Source of the DNA: Tetraselmis striata
Taxonomy: Eukaryota; Chlorophyta; Chlorodendrophyceae; Chlorodendrales; Chlorodendraceae
Direction: 5' to 3'
Assembly (NCBI GenBank): GCA_006384855.1
Contig: VCJN01002214.1
Span: 1 to 64,000, forward strand
Length of the DNA stretch: 64,000 nt
Shown here: positions 23,448 to 35,200 of the stretch, in pieces
Numbering within the stretch: the first letter of the stretch is position 1
How the letters are laid out: each line of letters starts with the position of its first letter
Notes under the pieces: generated by a model
Told to the model about the DNA's origin: nothing
Database searches by the model: none
The model's input: only the letters and a program-made list of their open reading frames with translations
Translations under genes and position numbers: made by a program

Positions 23448-23775
23448 GGTCATTGGTTGCAGCCAAGCGTACTCGCCGCGGCTGATGTAGCCTACCCCGC
23501 CGGGGCGGTGGTCCCCATTGGTTTCACATTTCCCTTTCGGTCTTTTTGGTCGTCATTGGCTTCAGTGCTTCCCTTGACCCTTTGGTTCCTGGCAGCTTGG
23601 CGACTTCGTGGTACCGTTGGCTCTTTCTTGGCTTCCTTGGCTGTTATATTCCTTGGTTCTTGACTCCCTGGCCTCCGGCTCGACCTTATGTCTCTCTTTT
23701 GCTGTCAATAACTTTTCATGGTTGCTTTTAGTTCTGTTTGTAGTGCCCATATGTTAAAGCACTGATGTAAAAACA
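23448..23775 (+). repeat. LINE 3' end, copy 1
   Basis: About 330 bp that match 25098-25420 (for example GTACTCGCCGCGGCTGATG and CTTGACCCTTTGGTTCCTGG in both). Both copies end just after a TGTAA followed by A-rich bases, as expected for a retroposed transcript 3' end. It directly follows the ORF2 relic. Confidence 0.75.
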
Positions 23776-24545
23776 AAAAGATTCATATGAGATACGTTGA
23801 CATCGTACCCGTACCGTCGTCCGCCCACGCCCAGCTAGCAGCCCCAGCATAGCGACTACCACTCACCAGAAACACAATATTAATTATTGGGCGATGGTAG
23901 TTGATACTCGCTCGTATATGTAAGCATATAATTAATTACGTATGCCAAAATCCTTAGATCGTACGTATGCTAAAATCCTTAGCGCATATGACGGTTGAAT
24001 TATTTATAGCTGTCATACATAGTTCAAGATTGTTTTAGCCACTCATCTTGATTTAACTCTACACTTGAATAATACAGCACGCCGGCATAAGGATTACATA
24101 TAATTCGCTAGTACATCCGCAAACACTTTCACTCGTCAACTATACGGCAATAACATGAGCTGAGGGTATACAACATAGGTAGTTTCTAAAAACTCGAATG
24201 TGATGCATTATTCCTGTTGAACTGCCGACTGAGGGATCAATAGCTATCAATATCAATAGCTATAGGGGTAACAAAAACCCATATATTGATATTGCTTGGG
24301 TTATATAATTAATATCTATTATACCAATTATTAGGGATTAATATTATTTCTAACTATTAGTAAGGGATCAATATTGCTATTATACTAACTGTTATTTCAC
24401 TAACCATAAAGTTATTGTATTAACCCTACAGCTACTATATACTAACTAGTTGCTATACATGGATATAATATATATTAACTATGTGAGGGATCATCAGCTA
24501 TTATAGCTTTATAGTTTATACTGCTAACTATTAAGCTTGCATTTT
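23776..24545. repeat. AT-rich island with degenerate repeats
   Basis: A sharp switch to AT-rich sequence. Motifs such as GGGATCAATA, CTATTATACTAACT and GATCAATAGCTATCAATATC recur, giving a degenerate tandem array between about 24230 and 24540. No coding frame. Confidence 0.6.
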
Positions 24546-24548
24546 AAT

Positions 24549-24672
24549 GTACATCCCTTATCCGCTCGCTTGAGCGGTCGTCTCGTACGCGAGAGGTCCC
24601 GGCATCGATTCCTGGCAGATGTATTTTCGGCAATACATGGTATCGTCCCGGCGTGTCCTGGGTTTATTTTAG
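24549..24672 (+). mobile_element. tRNA-like SINE copy (degenerate)
   Basis: The head resembles a tRNA: outer TACATC/GATGTA stem (24549-24554 with 24617-24622), D-arm stem CCGC/GCGG, and an anticodon-arm/variable region close to tRNA-Val or Thr (CTCGTACGCGAGAGGTCCC). The T-arm is damaged (GGCATCGATTCC in place of GGTTCGANNCC). The tail with TTTTCGGCAATAC and CGTCCCGG resembles that after the second copy at 36763. It is not a functional tRNA, because the T loop and anticodon stem are broken. Confidence 0.5.
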
Positions 24673-25097
24673 TTACTACATGAGCTATAGTTGCAAAAGA
24701 CGATCAGACCACCCGAATAGGCAATAGAAAACGTCCACTACAGCAATTGCGCGGTGGAAGCAACACCAGAAGAGGGTGCATAATGAGCACGGGCAAACGC
24801 ATGAGACCCCGCCGTCTGCGCTCCGGCAGAGAGATTGGTGCCTAAGGTACCATGCACGCAAGCTAAGACTCGCTGCAACAACCCCCGCCGCGTGCGCGAC
24901 ATGTGATGGCGGAACTCAGCAGGCTGGCTTGCAGCAAAGTTTCGAAGAGCCTGGACGGACTGACCACAAAGGAAGCATGAAGTCGGGGCGGAAGGACCGC
25001 CAGGGAAGTTGCGCACATACAGCAAGTAACACCGCGAAGATGTAGACCACCGTTAAAGCGGAATGTCTTGGGTTTATACCCAATTGATGCAGCATTA
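24673..25097. other. Gene-less stretch
   Basis: Only unrecognised frames on either strand, lying between the SINE-like copy and the second LINE 3' end. I see no gene here. Confidence 0.4.
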
Positions 25098-25420
25098 TAC
25101 CCGGGTCATTGGCTGCAAGCGTACTCGCCGCGGCTGATGGCCTACCCCCGGGCGGTGGTCCCCATTGGTTTCATGTTCCCCTTTCGGTCATTCTGGTCGT
25201 TCCTTGGCTTCAATGCTTCCCTTGACCCTTTGGTTCCTGGCAGATTGGCGACGACTTTGTGGTTCCATTGGCTCTTCCTTGATTCGTGACTCCGTGGCCT
25301 CCTCCTCGACCTTGATTTCAGGCTCATGTCTCTCTTTTTCTTGGCAACTTACCTTTCATAGTTGATGTGAGTTATGTTTGTACTGCGCCCGCCATGTTTA
25401 AAGCCCTGGTGTAAATAAAC
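25098..25420 (+). repeat. LINE 3' end, copy 2 (5'-truncated)
   Basis: Matches 23448-23775 and ends at GGTGTAAATAAAC. No ORF2 remains upstream, the usual fate of 5'-truncated LINE insertions. Bases 25421-25928 before ALG13 hold no further feature I recognise. Confidence 0.75.
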
Positions 25421-25928
25421 ATATCTGCATTGGCCCTTCGAGGTTCGAATGAGGCAATGGTCTACGGGCATGCCAGACCTACCGGTACGACCGCAGCTGG
25501 CGCAAGAGGTCAAGTGCTGGGGCGGCTTCGGCCGATGTCACGGGGCGAACCTTACTACTTTTAACTTTATATTACATTTTTAACCTTACTTGAACAAATT
25601 ATATTGCAACCAGTGCTGGAGCGTCACCGAGCGGCCCGCCATCGGGTGGCTTCATGAAATATTAAACGGATGTGGCGGATGACCTGACGTGATGGGTAGT
25701 CGCTACGTCCCTGCTGGATAGTGACAATAATCGTCGCTACCCTTTACCTGGTGGGACGGCAACCTGATACAGCGCCCCTACCCTATCAGCAGGGTTCCTC
25801 CCTATCACCAGTGGCGCATCACCTTCAATCGACTGTCGCGAGGTCGCACTCCCCGCACAGCGAGTAGTGGCCACTACGGACTGAGGTTGTAGAGTGGGAG
25901 AAGGCAGGACTCGTCGGCGGTGAAAGCG

Positions 25929-26483
25929 ATGGGCGGCACCGTTTTCGTGACGGTGGGCTCCACCCTGTTTGATGCGCTGGTGGAGGCGATAGACAACCCC
26001 GCCCTGGCAGAGGTGCTGCTGGCACGGGGCTACTCGGCGCTAGTGATACAGCTCGGGAACGGCAAGCACCTGCCGACGCGGCTGCTGTCGGCGGGCGCGA
26101 CCTCCGGGGTGGCGGCCTGCGGCCTTCGAGTGGAGTGGTTCCGTTTCGCGCCCTCACTCACGGAGCACTTCAAGCAGGCAGAGCTTATCATAAGCCACGC
26201 GGGGAGCGGCAGCACCTTCGAGTCGCTGCGCGCAGGGCGGAAGTTGGTGGCTGTGCCCAATCCCATCCTGATGGATAACCACCAGCAGGAGCTCGCGGAG
26301 GAGCTGGCGCGGCAGGGCTTCTGCGTGTGCAGCCCGGTGTGTGATCTGTTAGCCACGCTGAAGGGCATGGACCTGGACGCCCTGGTGCCCTACCAGCCCG
26401 GCGATCCGCAGGCCATCGCGTCTGAAATCGACTTGTTCATGAACCGGCCACCCAAAGGTCAGGAGGCCGCTGGAATGCGGTGA
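25929..26483 (+). CDS. ALG13: ALG13, catalytic subunit of UDP-GlcNAc transferase
   Basis: Single exon, 184 aa, starting MGGTVFVTVGSTLFDALV at the ATG at 25929. ALG13 with membrane-bound ALG14 adds the second GlcNAc to dolichol-PP-GlcNAc on the cytosolic face of the ER, an early step of N-glycan assembly. Diagnostic features are the N-terminal TVGST loop of the GT-B half-fold, SHAGSGSTFESLRAGRKLV (donor-binding loop of glycosyltransferase family 28), VPNP and DNHQQELAEELA. Its length suits the short fungal/plant form without the extra domains of the animal protein. It has no signal or membrane segment, as expected for a subunit recruited by ALG14. No introns. No TATA or TGTAA signal was found nearby. 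Confidence 0.93.
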   Translation: MGGTVFVTVGSTLFDALVEAIDNPALAEVLLARGYSALVIQLGNGKHLPTRLLSAGATSGVAACGLRVEWFRFAPSLTEHFKQAELIISHAGSGSTFESLRAGRKLVAVPNPILMDNHQQELAEELARQGFCVCSPVCDLLATLKGMDLDALVPYQPGDPQAIASEIDLFMNRPPKGQEAAGMR

Positions 26484-27467
26484 CATCACGCTGCAGCAGA
26501 CAGGTGACCACTCCAGCAATGCCAGCCCCACGCGCATGAGAGGTGCAGCCATTTCCATGACCCTAAGAAATGAAGAGCGGGCGCAGTCGCCCGTTCCCCA
26601 CCCCCTCCTACTAGTCAACCCATATAATTTATTATGATGCGTAATTATGGCGACGGGGCGCCATGTCATGCGGTGCATATTGCCCTCCAGAAATCCCTTG
26701 CGGGCACACTCAGCGGCACACGCATTGCCTGGGCAGGAGCCACAGAGAACTGGAAAGCCTGGGAAGGCTCAAACAGTTGTTTTAATATATGCACCGAGGA
26801 ACCGGTCCTGTGGCACCCTATCCCCACATCAGCCACTACATTTGCAGGCGTGCATGATAACCAGAGCCGATGCAGGGGTGTCAGAGTGCCCTGCCCTTTC
26901 TAGCTATGTACCATGACACACGTCGGGTGCCAGCCTGGTAAAAAGAGCATTCCGCATGAGAACCGGCGCAGCCTGCCAGAGGTCAAAGGGAGACTAAACT
27001 AAAGCGGAACTATAACAAATCCCACTAACAATGCGAGCCGAATTCAGGCCTTGTAGGTTCATGTAGGTGCGCCGACACCCGCACACAATGTCAGCATCAA
27101 CAGCATCAGCTGATCCCCATAGCAAATGCATGCAATGACCCCAAACATCCATGTTTCCCCTCCAATATAATGCTCCCCCGCCCCTCACACTGCTAAATTT
27201 CCCCTACGGTGGACACATTTTGCTGCACAATGCCAGCATCAGGGAAGAGAGGTCGCAGGAATGTGCTTCACTTCAAACTCATGTCATCCTCTGATGTCTC
27301 TGAAGGGCCAAAAAATTATTGCATGCGCACGCAGACATTATCAAAAGCCGCAAGATGCTGTGGGGCAAGGCGGGGCTGCCCCTGGGCAAGCCAGATGTAG
27401 CACAAGCAGAGCTAACCATAGGGGGCCCATGGGGAGGGAGGCATGGGGGGTCGGCCTTCGCAGTTCT
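26484..27467. other. Convergent intergenic/3' UTR space between ALG13 and eIF5
   Basis: The 3' regions of two genes running towards each other share this stretch. No further coding sequence is supported, and I found no TGTAA on either strand at a convincing distance. Confidence 0.5.
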
Positions 27468-29134
27468 CTAGTCGCTGTCCTCATCAGCCTCCTCCAGCCA
27501 CTTGATGATGGGGGTGGCCACCAAGCGGGCGGCCTCCGCCTGCTTCTCAGTCACACCCGCCGGCTCCGCAATCGCGGTGCGCTTATTCCACGCAAGGATC
27601 ACCTCCTCCTCGCACAGGTCGTCATCGTACAGCACCTTGAGCACCTTGGGCAGCTCCTTGATCTGCTCGGGCGCAGCGACGGTGACGTAGTGCTCCAGGC
27701 CGCCCAGCATGATGAGCTGCGAGTTGGCGTCGCTGAGGTGCGCCTTGATGTACTCGGCCTTGTCAGCAATCTTGCCTGACAGCGGCTCCTCATCGCCGCC
27801 AAAGATGACGTCCCACATCAGTCGGGCCGTGCCGACCGGGCCTCCGGGCACCTCCATCTTGGCCAGCGCCGTCGCGGCATCCTCCGCGGAACGGCTGAGA
27901 ATGTACTCGCGCAGCGCCGGGACATCGATGTCATCATCGTCGTCATCATCGTCGCCATCCCCGTTGCCCTCGCTGCCACTGCCGCTGCTGCCGTTGACGG
28001 ACAGGTCATTCATCTTCTTGGCCGCCTCCTTGGCCGCCTTCCTGGCGGCCTTCTCCGCCTTGCGCGCCTCCTTGTCCGCCTTCTTCTTCGCTGCGATCTC
28101 CTCCTCCAGGTTGCCAACAGTCACCATCGACGCCGTCGCGCCGGTCAGCTGCGCCTGCACGCGCGCCGCCACAGCCGCAGCGCTCGTGTCTGTCATCCAC
28201 TCTGTCTCCTCCTCCTCGTCCTCCTCGTCCTCCACGTCGGGCGCGCCTGCCAGCTCAGAGCGCATGGACGGGTCCAGGTCATCCTCCTCCTCCGAGCCGC
28301 TGCCCGTCTTCTTCTTGTCCTTGCGGTCCTTCTTGTCCTTCTTCTCTTTTTTCTCCTTCTTCTCCTTTTTGGCTTTCTTCTCCTTCTTCCGCTCGCTGGC
28401 GTCGTCATCGATGTCCACGCCGGTGGCTTCGGCCATCTTGTTCCTGATCTTCTTCTCAGCCTTGGAGACCTTGGCCTCGGGCGGGTTTTTCAGGATGAAG
28501 GTGTTGAGCTTGTGGCGCATGTCCACGTCCGACACAGCGCCGCAGGCCTTGCACTTCAGGAAAATGAAGTCCTTCTTGTCAATGTTGACGACGGTCTCCG
28601 GGTTGCCGCACGAGTAGCACTGCACGTACTTCTTGATGAAGCCCTCCAGGAGGTCGGCGATCGTCGCTGTCTGGTGCGCGCCGTTCACAATCGACGTGCC
28701 CGTCTTGTCATCGTACTTGGTCTGCGCGCCCAGCTCGCAGCCATAGTACTTGATCAGGTACGCTGGAGGCCGCTCCAGAGCCTTGGCCACTTCCACGTTG
28801 TTCATCACGTTGGTCTTGATGCCGTTGCCTGAAAGGGGAAGGGGGGCAGCATCAGGGACTGGCTCGCAGGCGTGTGGCTGGCAGCGGGCCACAGCTGCCA
28901 TACACTACTGATAGAAAGGGTGATCACTGACATTGGGGTGAAAGTGGAAATGCGCTTGTGACGCGTTGTTCCTGGCAAGGAGGGGAAAGCGCGGTTCTGT
29001 GTGTTGCTAGGCAAGAGGGGGGGGGGGGGGGGGGGGGGGGGGGGCTCACCGCGGCCTTCGATCTTCGTTTGAAGACGCGGCATTTTGTACCGGTAGAAGG
29101 CATCGCCCTGGTTGGACGCACCGATGTTCTGCAT
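27468..29134 (-). CDS. EIF5: Translation initiation factor eIF5
   Basis: Two exons: 29134-29050 and 28828-27468 (481 aa). eIF5 is the GTPase-activating protein for eIF2 in the 43S/48S initiation complex. Exon 1 encodes MQNIGASNQGDAFYRYKMP; Arg15 in FYRYKMP corresponds to the GAP Arg finger. Exon 2 has NGIKTNVMNN, RPPAYLIKYYGCELGAQTK and a zinc finger C-x2-C..C-x2-C (VQCYSCGN ... LKCKACGA). A long Lys/Glu linker follows, then an acidic stretch and the C-terminal W2/HEAT domain ending IKWLEEADEDSD, the acidic-aromatic box that contacts eIF2-beta and eIF3. Intron 29049-28829 starts GTGAG and almost at once runs into 28 C on the coding strand. The antisense frame 27709-28617 is a shadow. Confidence 0.95.
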
Positions 29135-32100
29135 GTTGGCGAGCTGTGCCGCTGATCGCGGCGCGAGAGCGCGGCGGCTGCGGTCAGACGGCCGGCGAGC
29201 TGGACGCTGCGGCGGAGGGCGCAGGCGGGCTGAGCCGAGCAGGCAGCTGCCTTACAAGCGTACGGGTACGACCGGAATGACGGCGGCGGCGGTGCTGCGG
29301 CGGAGTAGGCGCTGCATTCAGCGACAGAGCCCGCGGCTTCCGAATTTTGGCGCACGTGGCGGTTCCTGGGCACGCGGCTGGCCTGCAACTGTCCCCCGGC
29401 TTCGTGGGTGCGAAACAGCATGAAGAGTCGGCGAGACGCGGGGTGTAGGGGACAAGGCGGTTGCGCGCGTGGGTGCTCCTGCGCTGTATTTGACTACGCT
29501 GCGGGACGACGAGCGAGTGGCGCTCGGGCCTGGTGGTGGCTTGGCTGCGGTGAAAGGAAATTCCTGAAACACTGAGCTTCGAGAGCGAGCTGTGACGGTG
29601 CTGGCCACACTTGAGGCGGTCGCTGGGCCGGGGAAGGGTGAGGGTGTCGCTCGAGCTGCGAGAGGTGCTGGAAGTGCTTTGCCGGCGGCGCGCGTTGTAG
29701 TCTTCTGGGAAGCAACTCGCGCGGATACATATTTGCGTTGCTGCTGCGTCGATCTGCTCGTCCGCGACCCGCCGTCGCGCCCGATTCTCGCGCGCTGGGC
29801 ATATCACGGGACCATTACAGCCCGATTAGCGACTTCAGGTACCCGCGTACAGGTATCCCTACCCTCACCTGTATCCAGCATCTAAATCGCACCATAATAT
29901 CGCTGATCGCGCGACCGGGGGATATGAGGTGATGTACGAATATACTCATGTGCTACGTTTGCGACTTGCTGCGCTGGCAAAACTCCGAATGCTGCCAGTA
30001 CTGCGCAAGCCTCTTTCTACGAGATGTGTATACTACTACGAGTACGCGTACTGCTCGCGAACTACGAGTGTACATAACTAGCTGATATACGTGAAGCTGG
30101 GATTCGCAAATAAATTTCAAAGTTGAGTCCGGTTTTGCCAAAACGACCGCGCACAAGATCCGAAGATGGCAGAGAGGTTCAGTGAAAGCGTGGAGGGAAA
30201 ACGAAGTCAGCAGGGGGGCGCTGCGTGGAACACAGCGAAACCGGACTTTTTTGGGAGGGGCTCGGCCACACTCAATTGAGATGTAAACACAGTCGTACAT
30301 AATATTTTTTGCTCGAAGTGGCCCCTGCCGCATAGTAGTCTACTCAGCCACTTTGAGGTGCCGGCTATAGCTTCATCGATATTCGAGATTATCGAAGAGC
30401 TGCCAATACCCTAGACCTGACTCCTGCTCCTTTGGCTTAGTTGCGCAGGGACAGGAAGGCGGGAGCGAATACAAAGCCGGAACTAACTGACCCGGATATT
30501 GCAGACCCCATAACTATTTGTAGTGGGACAGCCGAGGTTTCTACGTTACGACCCCCGCCCGCGCCGCCCCACTACACCCTGACCTAGTGTCGCTTGATCT
30601 TGATTTCTCTTCCATCGCTCCCGCGGTTGTTGCCCCTTGCCCCTTGCGAGGGCAACGCTTCCTCAACTGGCAAAGCTGTCGCAGCAGCTGTCGGCGAAGA
30701 ATTAATTCAAATATTCAAAACGCCGTCTGCTAAAGTGCTAAGCGGAGAACGCGTGACGCGCGCGCGGCTGTGCCGCCCCTTCCGAAAACATAATTTCGCC
30801 GCCCGCCATGTCACCACAGCTCCGAAGTCGGCGAAATATACCTTTATTGAAGGGGCAGGGCCAAAGTCAATTGAGATGTAAACACATTACTGACATTACA
30901 ATGTTTGCTCGAAGTTATCGTTGCCGCATATTCGTCTTATTTACCCAGTCTAAGGTGATGGCTATAGATTCATCGATATTCGAGTTGATCGAAGAGGATG
31001 AGCCAATGCCTTAGACCTGATGACTCTCAATAGACTCCACTCACATACTTCTAGGTCACGCCGTAGGTAACGGCGCCCGTTTTAACACCCGCTGGATCAG
31101 CGAAGTGTACGCCGACGTATTCGCACCTCCGTAATTCGCAGCGTCATCAAGTGCGAGGTCGCCGCCGGGAAACTAGTTAGTGTGCGCCAGCGATGTACTG
31201 CAGCCACCCGTCTTAGAAGTTGTCGTTGGCATTTTGATTAACGAGATGTTTGAAGTCCTTGATTTTGAGTAGAGTGGTGTCAAAGGCCGCAGTACCGCTA
31301 GTCGAGGTCCCAGGGCAAGGAGTTCCCTCAGGCATGGTAAGGAGACGAGGGTAAGTCGCAGCTGCAAAGCGTAGGAGGTCCTTAGGAGTCGCAGGAAAAG
31401 ACATGGATGATGAGTGTTAATGTTGGTGTGGTGAAACAGGGAGGGAGCACTTGTGAATCTCAAGATGGACAGGGGCATGGTTTGAGCCACGAGGTTGGAG
31501 AAGAGACGACGCAGGTCGACGAGGAGGTGCATGTCATGAATTGCACAGAAAGCATCACTAGGGGCAGCATGGGCACAAGTGGCAAGAGAGATATAGCCCA
31601 CAAGGGGAGCACAGTGCATAACACCATTGAGGCGGAACATATATCTTGAGTATAAAAGCTTGGTACTAATGGCCCAGAGCTTGATAAAGTATCATACATG
31701 AGAGATGCGCTATGGGATGCACAGGTGACATGAGACTGCGAAGCTCTGGTAGAAACAAGGAGGTGGTTACAAGAAGCTGATCACGCATGTGATTATACTC
31801 ATCAGCAAGTAGAATTCTAGCATGCCCCTTAAGTGGGCACTTTTTTATTAAATACTTTATTGTAACTATTTGTGAGCCAACTGCTAATTCTGTTGCACAA
31901 CCACTACCGAGCCTCTGGTCGGCAAGCTGACTGGAAGATCTGCGGGGCATTCTGTGCAGATGTGGCATATATTCAGTGCTGACTGGTGAGTTTCTGTTGA
32001 CTGGTCAGTTTTTGAATAGACTGGGATGTGTAGGGCCGATATTTAATCTGCGTAAAGTACTATATGATTAAGTGCACTCAGCATACTACAGACCATTATT

Positions 32101-32265
32101 CGTTTCTCTCAACAAGTATTGCCTGCCTGGCTAGACTTTGCCTTCGCCCAACAGCACTCGAAGTCGACTCGCACGGGAACCTGTTGCTGCAAATCCCCCC
32201 TGCCTTTCAAAGGAACCCTGTCCCACTGGCTACGGGCAGGTCTAGCGAGAAGCCGGCCCCCCGCC
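29135..32265. other. Divergent promoter region and repeats, no gene seen
   Basis: Three kilobases between eIF5 and OS9, which point away from each other. Two diverged copies of a 170-bp segment lie at 30255-30425 and 30859-31025; shared blocks include AATTGAGATGTAAACACA, TTCATCGATATTCGAG and CTTAGACCTGA or CTAGACCTGA. Minus frames at 31173-31968 are open but show no family signature. Confidence 0.5.
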
Positions 32266-35200
32266 ATGGGACATGCGCACCTCCGACCCGCGGGCAGCCT
32301 CGCTGCGGTGGCGGCCCTGCTCGTGCTTCTGGCGCCGCTTTGCAGCCGGGCGCTGGAGGTCCGGATCGCAGGTGCGCGGCGGCGCGGGTGCCAGTAGGCC
32401 AGTAGGGACTACCAGCCCGCTGTCCCAGGGGCGAGGAAGAAAGAAATAGCACGCATGATTGCATTCGGCTAGGCGTGGCGGGCCGCCCTTCGAGCAGCAC
32501 GTCCAGCCTATGATAACCCAAATGCGGGGGGTGCTGTGCGTAACGGGGGAGCGAGCTGTCGCGCTCTGGCGGGTTGGGGCCGGCAGAGGTGGTGGGGGGG
32601 GGGGGGGGGGGGTTGGGTACCTGTTGCTACCTTTTTGGGGTACGCAACAGGTAGCGCACACTCCCCGCGCAGGCCTCTGACCTCCTGTTGCGTGCTGGCT
32701 GCGGCGACAGACGTGACGCGCACCAGCTTCATCGACGAGCTGCAGGACACCAAGTACGTGATCGCCATGCGGACGCACAGGGGTAAGGGCCGCCTTCCCC
32801 GGGCAGGGGGGGGGGGGGGGGGGGGATGAGGGGGGGGATTGGGATGGTAAGGGGAGGGGGGGGGGGGGGTCATAGCCAGCTTCCGCCTGTCTGCTACTGA
32901 AGCGGGGGCCAGAGCGCTGAGTGTGAGCTGGGCTGCGCCTGGATGCGACCGCAGAGGTGGCGAAGCTGGCGCCGGACGCGGACGCGGGCTCGACCCCGTT
33001 GGTCATGTCGGACAAGGCGGGGCAGCAGTACCGCTGCTTCCTGCCGCCCATCAGTGGCGAGGGGGACGGCGAGAACTCGGGCTCGAGCGAGCAGGTGCGG
33101 TGGCGGCGCCGCGCTGAGGGCGGCAGCAGGGGGCGATGGCGGGGAAGGAGGGTAGGTGGGCTTGGCGGGGCGGGGCTGGGGCTGATGGCGGGTGGCGGGG
33201 CGGACGCAGGGCGGCGGCAGCGGCACCTCCAAGCCGCCCAGCGCGTACCTGGCCGGCCTGGCCTCCACCTGCTTCTACCGCGTGGAGGGCTGGTGGACGT
33301 ACGAGCTGTGCTACAAGAAGCGCATCCGGCAGTACCACCAGGTCCCCCCCCCCCCCCCCCTTCCGCTCTACATACCGCAACATTTGATAACCGTAATCTG
33401 TAGTGGGGGGGGGGGGGGGGGGGGGTCAATACCGTGTGTTGCACCATCTACTGGCACCGGCGCGGTGATACGAACGATGCAAACCAGAGCCCACCCTGCC
33501 TGCCAGCGGTCCAACGCCGACTGAACGACAGCGGTAACCTCAGCGAATGTCCTCATGGGTTGCACGCGAGCCGCATTTGAGGCTTATGAAAAGGCCCCTT
33601 GTAGGCGCATCGGCACCCGTGGTCAGGGCTTCCGTGCTGTATTCGTGGTGTACTCTGACATGTTTCCAGGGAAGTGTGGTTTTCCTTGTTTGCGAGGGGG
33701 GTCAAACAAACCGATATACAGCAGACCCCAGAGCGTGGTTGTGTTTCTGCCGTGCCCCCCCCCCCCCCCTTGCCGACGCGCGCCCTGGTTGTGGTCCGCC
33801 GTGCCCCCCCCCCCCCCCCCCCCCCCAACCGACGCGTGCCCAGGTTCCTCGCCCTCTCTCCGGCACACGGTACCCCGCTGAGTGCCGCGCGCTCTGCTGC
33901 ATGCCAGGACCACGAGACCATCACCTCGGAGTTCGTCCTCGGCAACTTTGACGAAGTCTCCTCCGAGAAGCTGGAGCTCGCGGTGGCGGAGGTGGACCCC
34001 CTCCCCCCCCCCCCCCCCCCACTTTCCTTACCCCCTCCCTTCCCCACCCCTTGCCGCCACCTGTCCACCGCCCCGATGCCTCCGCCAGACCCCCTGCTAC
34101 TCCTCCTGCTCCTGCTGCTGCTGCTGGCTTAGCGCGGGGCTCGCGTTCCCAGGGCGCCCCGGAGAGCAGCGCCTACTTCGCTCAGCGCTACGGCAGCGGC
34201 ACGCCGTGCGACCTCACCGGCACCCCTCGCGAGACAGAGGTGCGCGGGGCAGACGCTGGTCCGCGGGCGGGCAGGGAGGTGTTGGGAGGAGGGAGGGGGG
34301 GGGGGTGCTCCACTTGTCCCGGCTGCCTCGTCGGTGCTCTCTCGTGGGGGCTGAGCGCCCTCGCCGCCGCGCCGCCGGCCAGGTGCGCTACGTCTGCTCC
34401 GCGGACTCCGCCAACGTGGTGAGCTCCATCAAGGAGCCCTCCACCTGCTCCTACGTCCTCACCTTCCAGACGCCGCTGCTGTGCAAGCACCCCGCCTTCC
34501 GCAAGAAGGCGCGCGCACGGCTTTACCCCCCCCCCCCCTTCCCCCACCCCACCCAATTCCTCTAATATACATTCGCTATGCGGCGACTCCTCTAGCAGCT
34601 CGGGGAAGGGGTGGGGGGGGGGCGGGGGGGCTGCCGCGGGCTCCGCCCCCCCCTCGCGCGCACTTTTTGGCCGCCCGCAGCAGCGCCACACGGTTCTTCT
34701 GGCTGCGCGCCCCGCTTGCCGCCGCCCCAACCACTGCCAGCTTTCCCAGCGCCGCCCAGCGCGCCCAGCTGCCCCTGCGCCCCCTCCTAGAGCTCCCCCC
34801 GTGCTGCCAAACACGCCGCCCCTGCCGAGCCAGGCCACCACGAAGGATCGCCATGGTGCCTCACGGCCGTGCTGCCGTTACCGCGTCGCCATGCCGCCAG
34901 GTGCTGTAGCGCGTACACCTATATATATATATATATATATATATGATGTGTGTGTGTGTGTGCATAATTTACAAACATAAATATATATGTAAATATGTAA
35001 ATATATATCTATATGTATACATATATCTACATATATTTATATATTTATAAATATAAACATATGCAACATAATATAGATAAAGAAGTATGAATATGTATGT
35101 ATATGTATATTTTATGCTTATATACTCACAGATTTACACATATGTACACATATGTATAAAGCGAGGGAGTTTCCGGCTAGGGGAAATTTAAGTCCTCGTA

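Noticed and set aside
27709-28617. 302-codon open frame on the plus strand
   Set aside because: Exact antisense shadow of eIF5 exon 2; Ser/Phe-rich because it mirrors Lys/Glu codons.
31173-31968. Minus-strand frames considered as a copia-type reverse transcriptase relic
   Set aside because: No RT motif (such as an xxDD box) or other family pattern can be seen, so no call was made.
32242-33447. 401-codon minus-strand frame with Pro runs
   Set aside because: Antisense to OS9 exons and driven by G homopolymers read as Pro; no family signature.
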